Positions 14,541 through 22,965 of a DNA stretch of 33,251 nt are shown piece after piece; the first letter of the stretch is position 1; every line of letters starts with the position of its first letter. The notes under the pieces were generated by a model that did no database searches, was not told where the DNA came from, and saw only the letters and a list, made by a program, of their open reading frames with translations. The position numbers were made by a program, and so were the translations under genes. Origin of the DNA: Eubacteriales bacterium. GTDB taxonomy: Bacteria; Bacillota; Clostridia; Lachnospirales; Lachnospiraceae. The DNA is taken from the NCBI GenBank assembly GCA_030536755.1, contig JAUNPJ010000043.1:1-33251 (forward strand), in the 5' to 3' direction.

Positions 14541-16214
14541 TTGGATTATAAAGAGTATTTAAATTTAAAAAAAAGTAATGCGTTTATAGAATTGAATAAG
14601 TATTATACGCAGGAAACATTTTTGGATGTTCTTGATGTTGCAAGAAAGGAAAATACTCATAGTAGCTTTATTAGATGGATGTTGAATGATAAAAGTACGC
14701 ATGGATTGGGGACAGTGCCATTGGAAAGGCTTTTGGAGACGATATGCCTTGCAGAACAAAAACTATATCAAAAAAATGAAGTCTATTTAAATCACAGAGA
14801 TCTTCACAGAATGAACTTATTTTCTTGGCAGAATAAGGAATATCTTGAACAGATTAAGTATGGAAGATATAAAATAGAAGATCTGAGAATTAAGACAGAA
14901 GCAGTCCTTGACAAAAAACGCAGAGCGGATATTATGCTGGGATGCAGAATCCTCTTTCGACAGGAAACGAAGTATCTGGTACTCTTGATCGAGAATAAGA
15001 TCAAGAGTACCGAACACACGAATCAAACAAAGGAGTACGAAAATGCTGTATTTAATTTGGAAACATTGATAAAGAAGATGAAAGAATTGTTTGACGATGA
15101 CAATGCCACAATTGATTTTTCTAACGCACAGGAACAGGACTTTATTATCTGTTGTGTCTTTTTAAATGCCTGCAAAACTTCAGAAATTAAAGATGCTCTA
15201 AATAAGAAACAGCAGAAATCAGAAAAGATACTTCCGATGAGTAAGCAGTTTATTGCTTTGAATTATCAGTATCTTCTGGATGGTGTGATTGAACCGATAC
15301 ATAATATTTGTATAAATGAGGAGGCAAGATGTAGATTCGATGAATATATTCGATGTCTTGGACAGGCAAGGCTGGAAGAAAACAATAAGGATTATCTGGT
15401 TATGGCATTATCGCAGAAAGAACGGAATTATGCGAGGGAATTGTGGAATCACAATGAATTTCAAAAGGTTATTATAGAGATTTTCAATTCCTTGCTCCCA
15501 ACGGAAGAATTTGTACTTAATAAACGGGAAAGAGCATTTTGGAGATCTTTGGCATATGTTTATTCTTTTTTACTTCCTGAGTATGAGAAAATAAAAGAAC
15601 ATATGTCTGCGGAGGAAAAAGTAAATTATGAGCAGTTAAAAAAGACAGTGGAAAATATTACGAGAAGCTCACGTAAACATATTTACGAATATAAACGGTT
15701 GGAAACAAAACAGACAGTCATCTACCAGAGTTTCACAGAGAATAGTATTGGAAAGTTATGCAGGGATATTATTGAAGATTTAGCAAAAAATTATGGAACT
15801 GTCTGGAACAAAAAAGATGCAGAAAAATTCCGAAAGAAGGTCCAAGGATTTAAGGCTAACTGGCTTAGAGAAGTCATTCTTTTTGATGACGAAGTGGCAG
15901 GATTGGGAAGTGAACCAAGATACTTTGAAAAGGATTTTGAATATGATAACAATTTGATTGTGAAAGGAAAATATAAGACATTAAGCATTGAAGAGTTTTC
16001 ATATGCATTCTTTTCGTATCTCGGTATGGAAAAAAAGAGAGATAAAAATTATGATGTAACGAAATACTCAAAAGATCATCCGGATCAGTGGTCATTGGAA
16101 ATTGTCTTGCCGGATTGTAAAATGTATGTGGCAAAATTCTGGGGGGCAGATGATTTGCGAAAATTGAGTTCTTTGATTCAAAAAGAGTATCATATAAAGA
16201 TTGATTATAAGTAG
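14541..16214 (+). CDS. PDDEXK_4-type nuclease-superfamily protein
   Basis: 557 residues. The N-terminal block E37-NTHSSFIRWMLND followed by STHGLG (about 53-58) is the conserved opening of the PDDEXK_4 family. The active-site core follows: RRAD130-IML, then LVLLIE151-N-K153, with Q162 further on. This fits a PD-(D/E)XK nuclease. The rest, about 200-557, is helical and of unknown function. The start is TTG at 14541 with AAGGAGA six bases before it; no in-frame ATG is close. It ends four bases before a palindromic REP-like element. Such proteins are common in accessory regions and are suspected DNA-targeting effectors, though none of the cluster's activities is shown. Confidence 0.75.
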   Translation: MDYKEYLNLKKSNAFIELNKYYTQETFLDVLDVARKENTHSSFIRWMLNDKSTHGLGTVPLERLLETICLAEQKLYQKNEVYLNHRDLHRMNLFSWQNKEYLEQIKYGRYKIEDLRIKTEAVLDKKRRADIMLGCRILFRQETKYLVLLIENKIKSTEHTNQTKEYENAVFNLETLIKKMKELFDDDNATIDFSNAQEQDFIICCVFLNACKTSEIKDALNKKQQKSEKILPMSKQFIALNYQYLLDGVIEPIHNICINEEARCRFDEYIRCLGQARLEENNKDYLVMALSQKERNYARELWNHNEFQKVIIEIFNSLLPTEEFVLNKRERAFWRSLAYVYSFLLPEYEKIKEHMSAEEKVNYEQLKKTVENITRSSRKHIYEYKRLETKQTVIYQSFTENSIGKLCRDIIEDLAKNYGTVWNKKDAEKFRKKVQGFKANWLREVILFDDEVAGLGSEPRYFEKDFEYDNNLIVKGKYKTLSIEEFSYAFFSYLGMEKKRDKNYDVTKYSKDHPDQWSLEIVLPDCKMYVAKFWGADDLRKLSSLIQKEYHIKIDYK

Positions 16215-16218
16215 TTGT

Positions 16219-16281
16219 GGGACAGGGGGGACGGTTCTGTGTCCGGGATACAACCCGGACACAGAACCGTCCCCCTGTCCC
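16219..16281. repeat. REP-like palindrome at a convergent gene junction
   Basis: A 63-bp element with arms of about 28 bp, complementary except for one bulged G, around an 8-base loop. The arm contains ggggacggttctgtgtccgg, a sequence type repeated widely in Firmicutes genomes and attributed to REP elements moved by Y1 transposases. It fills almost the entire space between the nuclease stop (16214) and the aminopeptidase stop (16285), and as a very stable stem it may also act as a bidirectional transcript end, although no T-run follows. Confidence 0.85.
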
Positions 16282-16284
16282 GCG

Positions 16285-17676
16285 TTATGCATTTTTCAGG
16301 AATGCCAGATAGCCTTTCTTTGCCTCGTAGATATCTGCCTTGCTCGAAATCTCCATCGGGGCGTGCATACTCAGCAGTGCCACGCCGCTGTCGATGACCT
16401 CCATGCCGTACAGAGCGCAGATGTAAGCGATGGTTCCGCCGCCGCCCATATCCACTTTACCAAGCTCTGACATCTGGAAAGCCACGTTGTTGTCGTCGAA
16501 AATGCGGCGCAGGTGGCCGATGTATTCGGCGTTGGCATCGTTGGAGCCGGATTTTCCTCTGGAGCCGGTATATTTGTTGAGCACAAGGCCGTGACCGAAG
16601 TGTGCTGCATTTTTCTTCTCGAAGAAGGACGGGAAGTTCGGGTCAAAGGCGGCACTGACATCGGAGGAAAGCATTTTGCTGTTTCGAAGCGTGCGGCGAA
16701 GACCAAGCTCTGAGAAGCTTCCCATACAGTTCATCAGTTCCGCCACGGTATTCTCGAAGAATGCGGACTGCATTCCTGTGGCACCGACGCTTCCAATCTC
16801 TTCTTTATCGACCAGCAGACAACAGCAGGTCTTCTCCTGTGGACCAGCCTCCAACATAGCGACAAGAGAGGTGTAGGCGCAGATGCGGTCATCCTGTCCG
16901 TAGGCCAGAATCATGCTGCGGTCCATGCCGCAGTCTCTTGCCTTGTCTGCAGGCACGACTTCAATCTCTGCGGAGAGGAAATCTTCTTCCTCCATGTCAT
17001 ACTGCTCTTTCAGAATCTGAAGGAGATAAGCGGAAACGGCATCCTTCAGCTCCTCATCTTCATCGGATGTGAGAGGACGGTTGCCCACCAGGACATTCAG
17101 ATCGTCTCCCTCGATGACTTCGCTGGCCTTCTTCTCCATCTGTTTTCCGGCCAGATGGATGAGAAGGTCGGAAATGCATACGACCGGATCATCCTCTTTT
17201 TCTCCGATGGAAATCTCGATAACGCTGCCGTCTTTTTTGGCAACGACACCGTGAAGCGCCAGTGGGATTGTCACCCACTGGTATTTTTTGATGCCGCCGT
17301 AGTAATGTGTATCAAGTAGTGCCATCTCGCTGTCCTCGTAGAGTGGATTCTGCTTTAAATCAAGGCGGGGGGAGTCGATGTGTGCTCCCAGAATCCGCAT
17401 ACCGTTTTCCAGAGGTTCGCTGCCGATGGTAAAAAGAGCGATTTCCTTATTCATGTTGACAGCGTAAACCTTATCGCCTGCCTGGAGAGAACCCTGACGT
17501 GCAATGATGTCATCAAGATTCTCGTATCCATTGGCCTTAGCGAGACGAATTGTCTCTTTGACGCATTCCCGCTCTGTCTTTCCGACATTGAGGAAATGGC
17601 GGTAGTCTTTTGCGAGCTGTTCCAGTTCCGTTAATTGTGTTTCTGTGTAAGTGTTCCAGACACTTTTCTTTTGCAT
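16285..17676 (-). CDS. M18-family metalloaminopeptidase
   Basis: 463 residues, full length for M18 (aspartyl/yeast-type aminopeptidase I) peptidases, which remove N-terminal residues from peptides in the cytoplasm with a two-zinc centre. Metal-binding and catalytic motifs are visible: GAH99-I-D101-SPRLDLK, DKEEIGSVG, SSDVSAAFDPN and LSMHAPME. The ATG has AAGGA eight bases upstream and lies 15 bp after potCD, so it is the last gene of the hisD-like/pot operon. The link between a peptidase and polyamine-type import is not obvious; it may free amino acids from imported amines or simply share control. Confidence 0.9.
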   Translation of the reverse strand: MQKKSVWNTYTETQLTELEQLAKDYRHFLNVGKTERECVKETIRLAKANGYENLDDIIARQGSLQAGDKVYAVNMNKEIALFTIGSEPLENGMRILGAHIDSPRLDLKQNPLYEDSEMALLDTHYYGGIKKYQWVTIPLALHGVVAKKDGSVIEISIGEKEDDPVVCISDLLIHLAGKQMEKKASEVIEGDDLNVLVGNRPLTSDEDEELKDAVSAYLLQILKEQYDMEEEDFLSAEIEVVPADKARDCGMDRSMILAYGQDDRICAYTSLVAMLEAGPQEKTCCCLLVDKEEIGSVGATGMQSAFFENTVAELMNCMGSFSELGLRRTLRNSKMLSSDVSAAFDPNFPSFFEKKNAAHFGHGLVLNKYTGSRGKSGSNDANAEYIGHLRRIFDDNNVAFQMSELGKVDMGGGGTIAYICALYGMEVIDSGVALLSMHAPMEISSKADIYEAKKGYLAFLKNA

Positions 17677-17691
17677 AAAATCAGTCCTTTT

Positions 17692-19551
17692 TTAATGTGC
17701 TTTTACTTTGTTCCACAGTTCATTGTAGAAGGCATCCGCGTCGTTGCCGAGGAAACGGAAGGTTTCGCAATCTTTGAGCATATCGGCTGTCGGGAAAGCG
17801 ATGGTGCTGTTTCGCAGCTCTTCGTCTTCGATGAGCGCGCGCGCCTCTTTGTTTGGTGTGGAATAAGTAATGTATTCAAAGTTCATCAGTGCGATATCAG
17901 GGCGGCAGAGGAAATTGATGAATTTCTCACCGTTTTCTTTGTTCTGGGCATTTTTCGGAATGACCCAGGAATCGATCCATACATTGGATCCTTCTTTCGG
18001 AATGACGTATTCTAGATTTTCGTTTTCCCATTGTGTGTAAATGGCTTCTCCGGAATAGATGACGCCGATGGCTGCCTCATTGCCGATCATTTTGTCACGT
18101 ATCTGGTCAATGACATAGGCCTGCACCAGAGGCTTCTGTTTGATCAGATCAGCAGTTGCCTCTTCGAGTTCGTTGACGTCTGTGGAATTTAACGAATATC
18201 CTTTGCGTTTCAGTGCAACGGCGAAGGCATCCCGGACGCTGTCCTGCATGAGAATGTTGTCTGTATATTTTGGATTCCAGAGGACATCCCAGCTGTCAAT
18301 CGGTTCGTCCACCATTGTTTTGTTATAAAGAATGCCGACGGTTCCGAAGCAGTAAGGTACGGAGTAGGCATTGTCAGGGTCAAAGGATTTTGACTGATCC
18401 ATGTAGGTAGGATCAATATTCTTAATGTTCGGTACATTGTCCCAGTTAATCTCAGCCAGTAAGTCTTCCTTTACCATACGTTCAATCATGTAGTCGGAAG
18501 GACAGACGACGTCGTAGGCAATTGCCCCTGATTTGATCTTGGGGTACATGATCTCGTTGGTCTCAAACTCTTCGTAGATGACGCTGATTCCTGTCTCTTC
18601 CTCAAACATGGTAAGCACTTCCGGATCAATGTATTCGCCCCAGTTATAGACGATCACCTGTTTCTCGTTTCTGGTTTTGTTTTGGGAGCCGTAGAAAATT
18701 CCGCCTCCTGTGATTAGGATGACCAGAGCAACAGGAATGACTCTGCGAAGTACCAGAGAAGTCATCTGTGATTTTCTGGAAGTTTTCTCTTCGCTTTTCG
18801 GAGAGGAATTAACCAGGATCATCAAAACCAGTACCGTCAGAAACAGCAGAGTGGAGAGTGCATACATTTCCGGTCGGATACCCTTTCGCACTTCGGAATA
18901 AATCTTCGTCGGCAGCGTGTCCACCCCCGGTCCTTTCGTGAAGTGGGTGATGATGAAATCATCGAGGGACATCGTAAATGCCATCAGAAATCCGGAAAGA
19001 ATTCCGGGGAGAATATCCGGGAAAACAACCTTGAAAAAGGCGTACACCGGAGATGCTCCAAGATCCAGCGCTGCTTCATACGTATGTTTGTTCGTTTGTT
19101 TCAGCTTTGGCATCACGCTTAAGATTACATAAGGGATATTAAACGTAATGTGTGCCAGCAAAATGGTGCTGTAACCGAGAGTAACGCGGCAGGCAATGAA
19201 CAGAAGCATTAAAGAGATACCTGTTACAATGTCTGCATTTAGCATGGGAATGTTGGTTACCGTCATCAGATAATTTCTGTATTTGGCCTGCATACCGTGC
19301 ATGGCAACGGAGGCTGCCGTTCCGATTAGAGTGGCGATGAATGCCGAGAGCAGAGCAATCGTCAGTGTGGTATACAGCGCGTTCATGATGGCTGTGTCGG
19401 AGAACAGGGAGGAGTACCATTTCAAGGTGAACCCACCCCATTTTGCTCTTGTCTTGGAAGAGTTGAACGACAGCACCACCAGGGTTGCAATCGGTGCATA
19501 CAGGAAAATAATAATCAGGGTAAGGTACAATTTTCTTGCTGCATTTTTCAT
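17692..19551 (-). CDS. potCD: PotC-PotD fusion: ABC permease joined to substrate-binding protein
   Basis: 619 residues. Residues 1-255 are a PotC-type permease with six membrane helices and the EAA loop (AALDLGASPVYAFFKVVFPDILPG). After a basic stretch, a further membrane helix (RRVIPVALVILITGGGIFYG, about 270-290) tethers a PotD-type binding domain outside the cell (VIVYNWGEYIDPEVLTMFEE ... GEAIYTQWENENLEYVIP ... NGEKFINFLCRP). The fusion removes the need for a lipoprotein anchor and guarantees one binding domain per transporter. Such PotCD fusions are known in Firmicutes. The start overlaps the potB stop by one base (TGATG). Confidence 0.93.
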   Translation of the reverse strand: MKNAARKLYLTLIIIFLYAPIATLVVLSFNSSKTRAKWGGFTLKWYSSLFSDTAIMNALYTTLTIALLSAFIATLIGTAASVAMHGMQAKYRNYLMTVTNIPMLNADIVTGISLMLLFIACRVTLGYSTILLAHITFNIPYVILSVMPKLKQTNKHTYEAALDLGASPVYAFFKVVFPDILPGILSGFLMAFTMSLDDFIITHFTKGPGVDTLPTKIYSEVRKGIRPEMYALSTLLFLTVLVLMILVNSSPKSEEKTSRKSQMTSLVLRRVIPVALVILITGGGIFYGSQNKTRNEKQVIVYNWGEYIDPEVLTMFEEETGISVIYEEFETNEIMYPKIKSGAIAYDVVCPSDYMIERMVKEDLLAEINWDNVPNIKNIDPTYMDQSKSFDPDNAYSVPYCFGTVGILYNKTMVDEPIDSWDVLWNPKYTDNILMQDSVRDAFAVALKRKGYSLNSTDVNELEEATADLIKQKPLVQAYVIDQIRDKMIGNEAAIGVIYSGEAIYTQWENENLEYVIPKEGSNVWIDSWVIPKNAQNKENGEKFINFLCRPDIALMNFEYITYSTPNKEARALIEDEELRNSTIAFPTADMLKDCETFRFLGNDADAFYNELWNKVKAH

Positions 19552-20372
19552 CAGAACATTCCTCCTTCCCCGTCTTTGTCATATTTGTTCATCACAGCCA
19601 TACTCAGGAGGATGAAGATCATCAGTACAAGAGAAAGTCCGCTTCCGGCATTCCAGTTGCTTCCCTGTTTGAATTTCTGTTCGATGACATTTCCGATCAG
19701 GAGGATTTTGCTTCCGCCAAGAAGATCGGAGATGACGAACGTGGTTAGTGCAGGTACAAACACCATGGTGATTCCGCTGATGACGCCGGGAAGACTCAAT
19801 GGGAACATCACTTTCCAAAATACCTGAAATCCATTGGCCCCCAGATCGCGTCCTGCATTGATGATATCCTTGTCAATCTTAACCAGTGCATTATAAATAG
19901 GAAGCACCATAAAGGGCAGGAAGTTGTAAACCATACCCAGGATAATCGCATAGGGTGTGTTGATGATCTGTAAGGCCGGCAGATGCAGCAGCCCCAGAAC
20001 GCTGTTGATGACGCCGTTTTTCTCCAGAAGCGTCTGCCATGCCAGTGTTCGCAGCAGGAAATTCATCCACATGGGAAGAATAAAGATCACGACGATAAAG
20101 CTGCTCTGACTCATCGAGGATTCCGCCAGGATCATAGCCAGAGGATAGGCAAGGAGCAGGCAGATGACCGTGCTGATAAAGGACAGAAGCAGTGCCAGAC
20201 CCAGTGCCTTCAGATTTTCAGCAGAACCCATCAAAGCCAGATTTTTCAGGGTGAAGGCTCCGTCTTCGTTGGTCAGTCCATAGTACAGGATCATAGCCAA
20301 CGGAATCAAAATGAAGGCGGTGGACCACACCACGTATGGTCCGGACAAAAAACGATTGTATTTTTTATTCAT
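19551..20372 (-). CDS. potB: Polyamine-type ABC transporter permease PotB
   Basis: 273 residues with six membrane helices and the EAA coupling loop [24 protein letters not shown] (about 185-208) that docks with PotA. Pairs with the PotC part of the neighbouring fusion to form the channel. Its start lies inside the last codons of potA (8-bp overlap) and its stop overlaps the potCD start, so the three are translationally coupled. Confidence 0.93.
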   Translation of the reverse strand: MNKKYNRFLSGPYVVWSTAFILIPLAMILYYGLTNEDGAFTLKNLALMGSAENLKALGLALLLSFISTVICLLLAYPLAMILAESSMSQSSFIVVIFILPMWMNFLLRTLAWQTLLEKNGVINSVLGLLHLPALQIINTPYAIILGMVYNFLPFMVLPIYNALVKIDKDIINAGRDLGANGFQVFWKVMFPLSLPGVISGITMVFVPALTTFVISDLLGGSKILLIGNVIEQKFKQGSNWNAGSGLSLVLMIFILLSMAVMNKYDKDGEGGMF

Positions 20373-21438
20373 TGACTCCCACGGCCTCCTCGTCCTCGGA
20401 TTCAGGTTTGTTCATAATCTGAATATTAAAAGGATCTACCCAGAGACCGACTTCTGTGCCTACCGGGAACATAGAGGTACTGTGAACGAGCCATTCAAAG
20501 CCGTTTGCCATGACTTCCATTTCATAGTGAACTCCTTTGAAGATCAGATGGGTGACACGGCCGTTGATGATGCCCTTGTCCGGTTTGACAAGCTCGATGT
20601 CCTCCGGACGAATGACAACATCCACCGGCTTGTTTTTGCCAAAGCCGACATCCACGCAGGCAAAACGGGCACCGAGGATTTCTACGAGCTTGTCTTCCAG
20701 CATGATGGCTGGAAGAATGTTGCTCTCTCCGATGAAATCAGCAACAAATGCGTTTTCCGGTTCGTTGTAGATATCTTCTGGAGATCCCATCTGCTGAATG
20801 TAGCCTTGGTTCATAACAACGATGGTATCGGACATCGTCAATGCCTCTTCCTGGTCATGTGTGACGTAGATGAAGGTGATTCCAAGCTCGTTTTTTAATC
20901 GGATCAGCTCGTATGCCATATCCTGGCGAAGCTTCAGATCAAGAGCGCCAAGCGGCTCGTCGAGAAGAAGCACCTTTGGTTCATTGACAATCGCTCGTGC
21001 AATGGCGATTCGCTGCTGCTGACCGCCGCTTAACGAATCAACCTGACGATTTTCGAAACCATCCAGATTTACCAGCTTTAAGGCGTATTTGATCTTGTCA
21101 TCAATATAAGCTTTTGATTTTTTCTTGATCTTCAGACCAAAAGCAATGTTTTCTGCGATGGTCATATGAGTAAACAGAGCGTATTTCTGAAACACGGTAT
21201 TCAGATTTCGTTTATTGGGCGGCAGGTTTGTGATATCTACTCCGTCAAAAATAACCTGACCGCTGTCCGGTGTCTCAAATCCGCCCAGAATACGAAGGGT
21301 GGTTGTTTTTCCGCAACCGCTGGGACCCAGCAATGTAAGAAATTCATTTTCCTTCACGGACAGATTTAGCTCGTCTAATACAAGGTTGTTGTTAAATGAT
21401 TTGGAAATATTTACAAAATCAATCAATGTACGTGACAT
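20365..21438 (-). CDS. potA: Polyamine-type ABC transporter ATPase PotA
   Basis: 357 residues. Walker A GPSGCGKT (38-45), ABC signature LSGGQQQR (136-143), Walker B VLLLDE (156-161) and the switch histidine in YVTHDQEEA are all present, followed by a C-terminal TOBE-type regulatory domain from about 240. Energises uptake through PotB and PotCD. AGGAGG precedes the ATG, and the gene begins 26 bp after the HisD-family gene. Substrate (spermidine, putrescine or another amine) cannot be decided from sequence. Confidence 0.95.
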   Translation of the reverse strand: MSRTLIDFVNISKSFNNNLVLDELNLSVKENEFLTLLGPSGCGKTTTLRILGGFETPDSGQVIFDGVDITNLPPNKRNLNTVFQKYALFTHMTIAENIAFGLKIKKKSKAYIDDKIKYALKLVNLDGFENRQVDSLSGGQQQRIAIARAIVNEPKVLLLDEPLGALDLKLRQDMAYELIRLKNELGITFIYVTHDQEEALTMSDTIVVMNQGYIQQMGSPEDIYNEPENAFVADFIGESNILPAIMLEDKLVEILGARFACVDVGFGKNKPVDVVIRPEDIELVKPDKGIINGRVTHLIFKGVHYEMEVMANGFEWLVHSTSMFPVGTEVGLWVDPFNIQIMNKPESEDEEAVGVNE

Positions 21439-21464
21439 GTACCCCTCCTCCTAAAGTATAAAAT

Positions 21465-22730
21465 TTATTTTTTGATGCGGGCTGCTGCAGCGCGTGCGTG
21501 CCCCATCAATCCCTCTCCTTTCGCCATGCGGTTTACCAGAGGTGCGATTGCGTTGGAAGCCTCCAAAGTCATGCTCTGCTGGGTACATACTTTCAGGAAG
21601 GTACCTGCCCAGACACCGCCGGTATAGCGTGCTGCTTTTAAGGTTGGAAGCGTGTGGTTGGTTCCGGACGCATAATCGCCGAATACCTCTGCGGTATTTT
21701 CTCCGATAAACAGAGAACCGTAATTGTAAAGCTTTTCCACTGCGTAATCGGTATGGGCAAGGTTCAGCTCCAGATGTTCCGGTGCATATGCGTTTGCCAT
21801 ATCAATGGCCTCGTCAATGGAATCTGCGAGGAGTACCTCACCGAAGGTATCCCAGGACTGTCTGGCGATACCGGCTGTCTCCAGAGTTTCCAGTTCTTTT
21901 TCTACCGCTGCGATCACCGCTTTTCCAAATGCTTCGTCTGTCGTGACAAGAATTCCCTTTGCATTCGGGTCATGCTCAGACTGAGCCAGAAGGTCAGCTG
22001 CAATAATTTCCGGTGTTCCAGTTCCGTCTGCAATGACAAGCACTTCACTTGGACCTGCCACAAAGTCAATGCCAACCTGGCCGTAACACTGGCGTTTTGC
22101 TTCTGTGACAAAACGGTTTCCAGGACCTACGATGATGTCAACCGGTGAAATCTGCTCAGTTCCGTAGGAGAAGGCTGCGATTGCCTGGGCACCGCCCACG
22201 GTGTAAATCTCGTCGGCACCGGCAAGGTCCATGGCAACGAGAGTCTTTGGGTGAATCTGATCCGTTCCCTTCATAACAGGAGAGCAGGCAGCAATGCGCT
22301 TGACACCCGCAACCTTTGCTGGTCCGATCAGCATCAGTGCTGTAGAGTACAGAGGATAGCCGCCTCCCGGAACGTAGCAGCAGCAGGACTGTACCGGAAT
22401 GATGCGATGTCCGAGGAAAATGCCCGGTGCAGGACTGAAATTCTTTACCTCACTCATAGAGTCTTTCTGTGCCTGGGCAAAGGCTGTGATGTGGCTTAAG
22501 GCCGTTTTTAAGTCTTCAATTTCCTGTGCATCCAGTTTTTCGTAAGCTGCTTCAATTTCCTCGCGTGATACGCGAAGATTTTTACGGTTGCATCCGTCAA
22601 ATTTTGAATTATATTCCTGAAGTGCCGCATCACCTTCGGCACATACATGCTCAATCATGCCAGCTACGGTATCGCGCAGCGCTTTGTTGTCTGCGGCAGT
22701 TCGCTTTTGCGATTTTTTCAATGTTTTCAT
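21465..22730 (-). CDS. hisD: HisD-family (histidinol dehydrogenase/HpsN-like) dehydrogenase
   Basis: 421 residues, a zinc- and NAD-dependent alcohol dehydrogenase family that oxidises a primary alcohol to a carboxylate. All expected active-site residues are present: Q250 and H253 (AQSEHD), E318-H319 (APEHLEL), D352 and H411 (GLMGHA). However, the stretch PGIFLGHRIIPVQS and the region after GTNHTLPT (KAARYTGGVWAGTFLKVCT) resemble the HpsN/sulfopropanediol-dehydrogenase-like branch rather than histidine-pathway HisD, as I recall those sequences. No other his gene is nearby; instead it heads the pot operon. It may therefore oxidise an alcohol related to the transporter's substrate. The symbol gives the family only. 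The ribosome binding site (AAAGGA) is rather far, 13-14 nt from the ATG. Confidence 0.85.
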   Translation of the reverse strand: MKTLKKSQKRTAADNKALRDTVAGMIEHVCAEGDAALQEYNSKFDGCNRKNLRVSREEIEAAYEKLDAQEIEDLKTALSHITAFAQAQKDSMSEVKNFSPAPGIFLGHRIIPVQSCCCYVPGGGYPLYSTALMLIGPAKVAGVKRIAACSPVMKGTDQIHPKTLVAMDLAGADEIYTVGGAQAIAAFSYGTEQISPVDIIVGPGNRFVTEAKRQCYGQVGIDFVAGPSEVLVIADGTGTPEIIAADLLAQSEHDPNAKGILVTTDEAFGKAVIAAVEKELETLETAGIARQSWDTFGEVLLADSIDEAIDMANAYAPEHLELNLAHTDYAVEKLYNYGSLFIGENTAEVFGDYASGTNHTLPTLKAARYTGGVWAGTFLKVCTQQSMTLEASNAIAPLVNRMAKGEGLMGHARAAAARIKK

Positions 22731-22888
22731 AGCGCGTCAATCAATCCTTTCTTTAAGATTTTCAGAATTAATAATACTCTTTTTGACGAAATATGTCTAT
22801 CAATAATTTGATGAAAATATTTATAGATAAAAATAATATATATTATAGAATGTCATGAATAAACAATAAATGGAGAACTTTGATTTGC

Positions 22889-22918
22889 TTGACATGTTTT
22901 GAGTGCTTCATTTATACT
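22889..22918 (+). promoter_or_regulatory. Sigma-A promoter of the ABC importer operon
   Basis: TTGACA (22889-22894), 18-bp spacer, TATACT (22913-22918), 47 bp before the lipoprotein start codon. The 230-bp intergenic region is very A/T-rich and must also hold the promoter of the divergent hisD-like operon, which I could not place with confidence. Confidence 0.75.
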
Positions 22919-22965
22919 TTTATTATGATTTATCATCTAAGGAAAAAGCATATTGGGAGGAAAAA

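Noticed and set aside
19983-20898. Long plus-strand open frames opposite potB and potA
   Set aside because: They are shadows of strongly conserved minus-strand ABC transporter genes, with low-complexity, unlikely composition.
22756-22770. CodY-like box upstream of the hisD-like gene
   Set aside because: Only about 10 of 15 positions match and one half-site is poor; in such A/T-rich DNA this is expected by chance.
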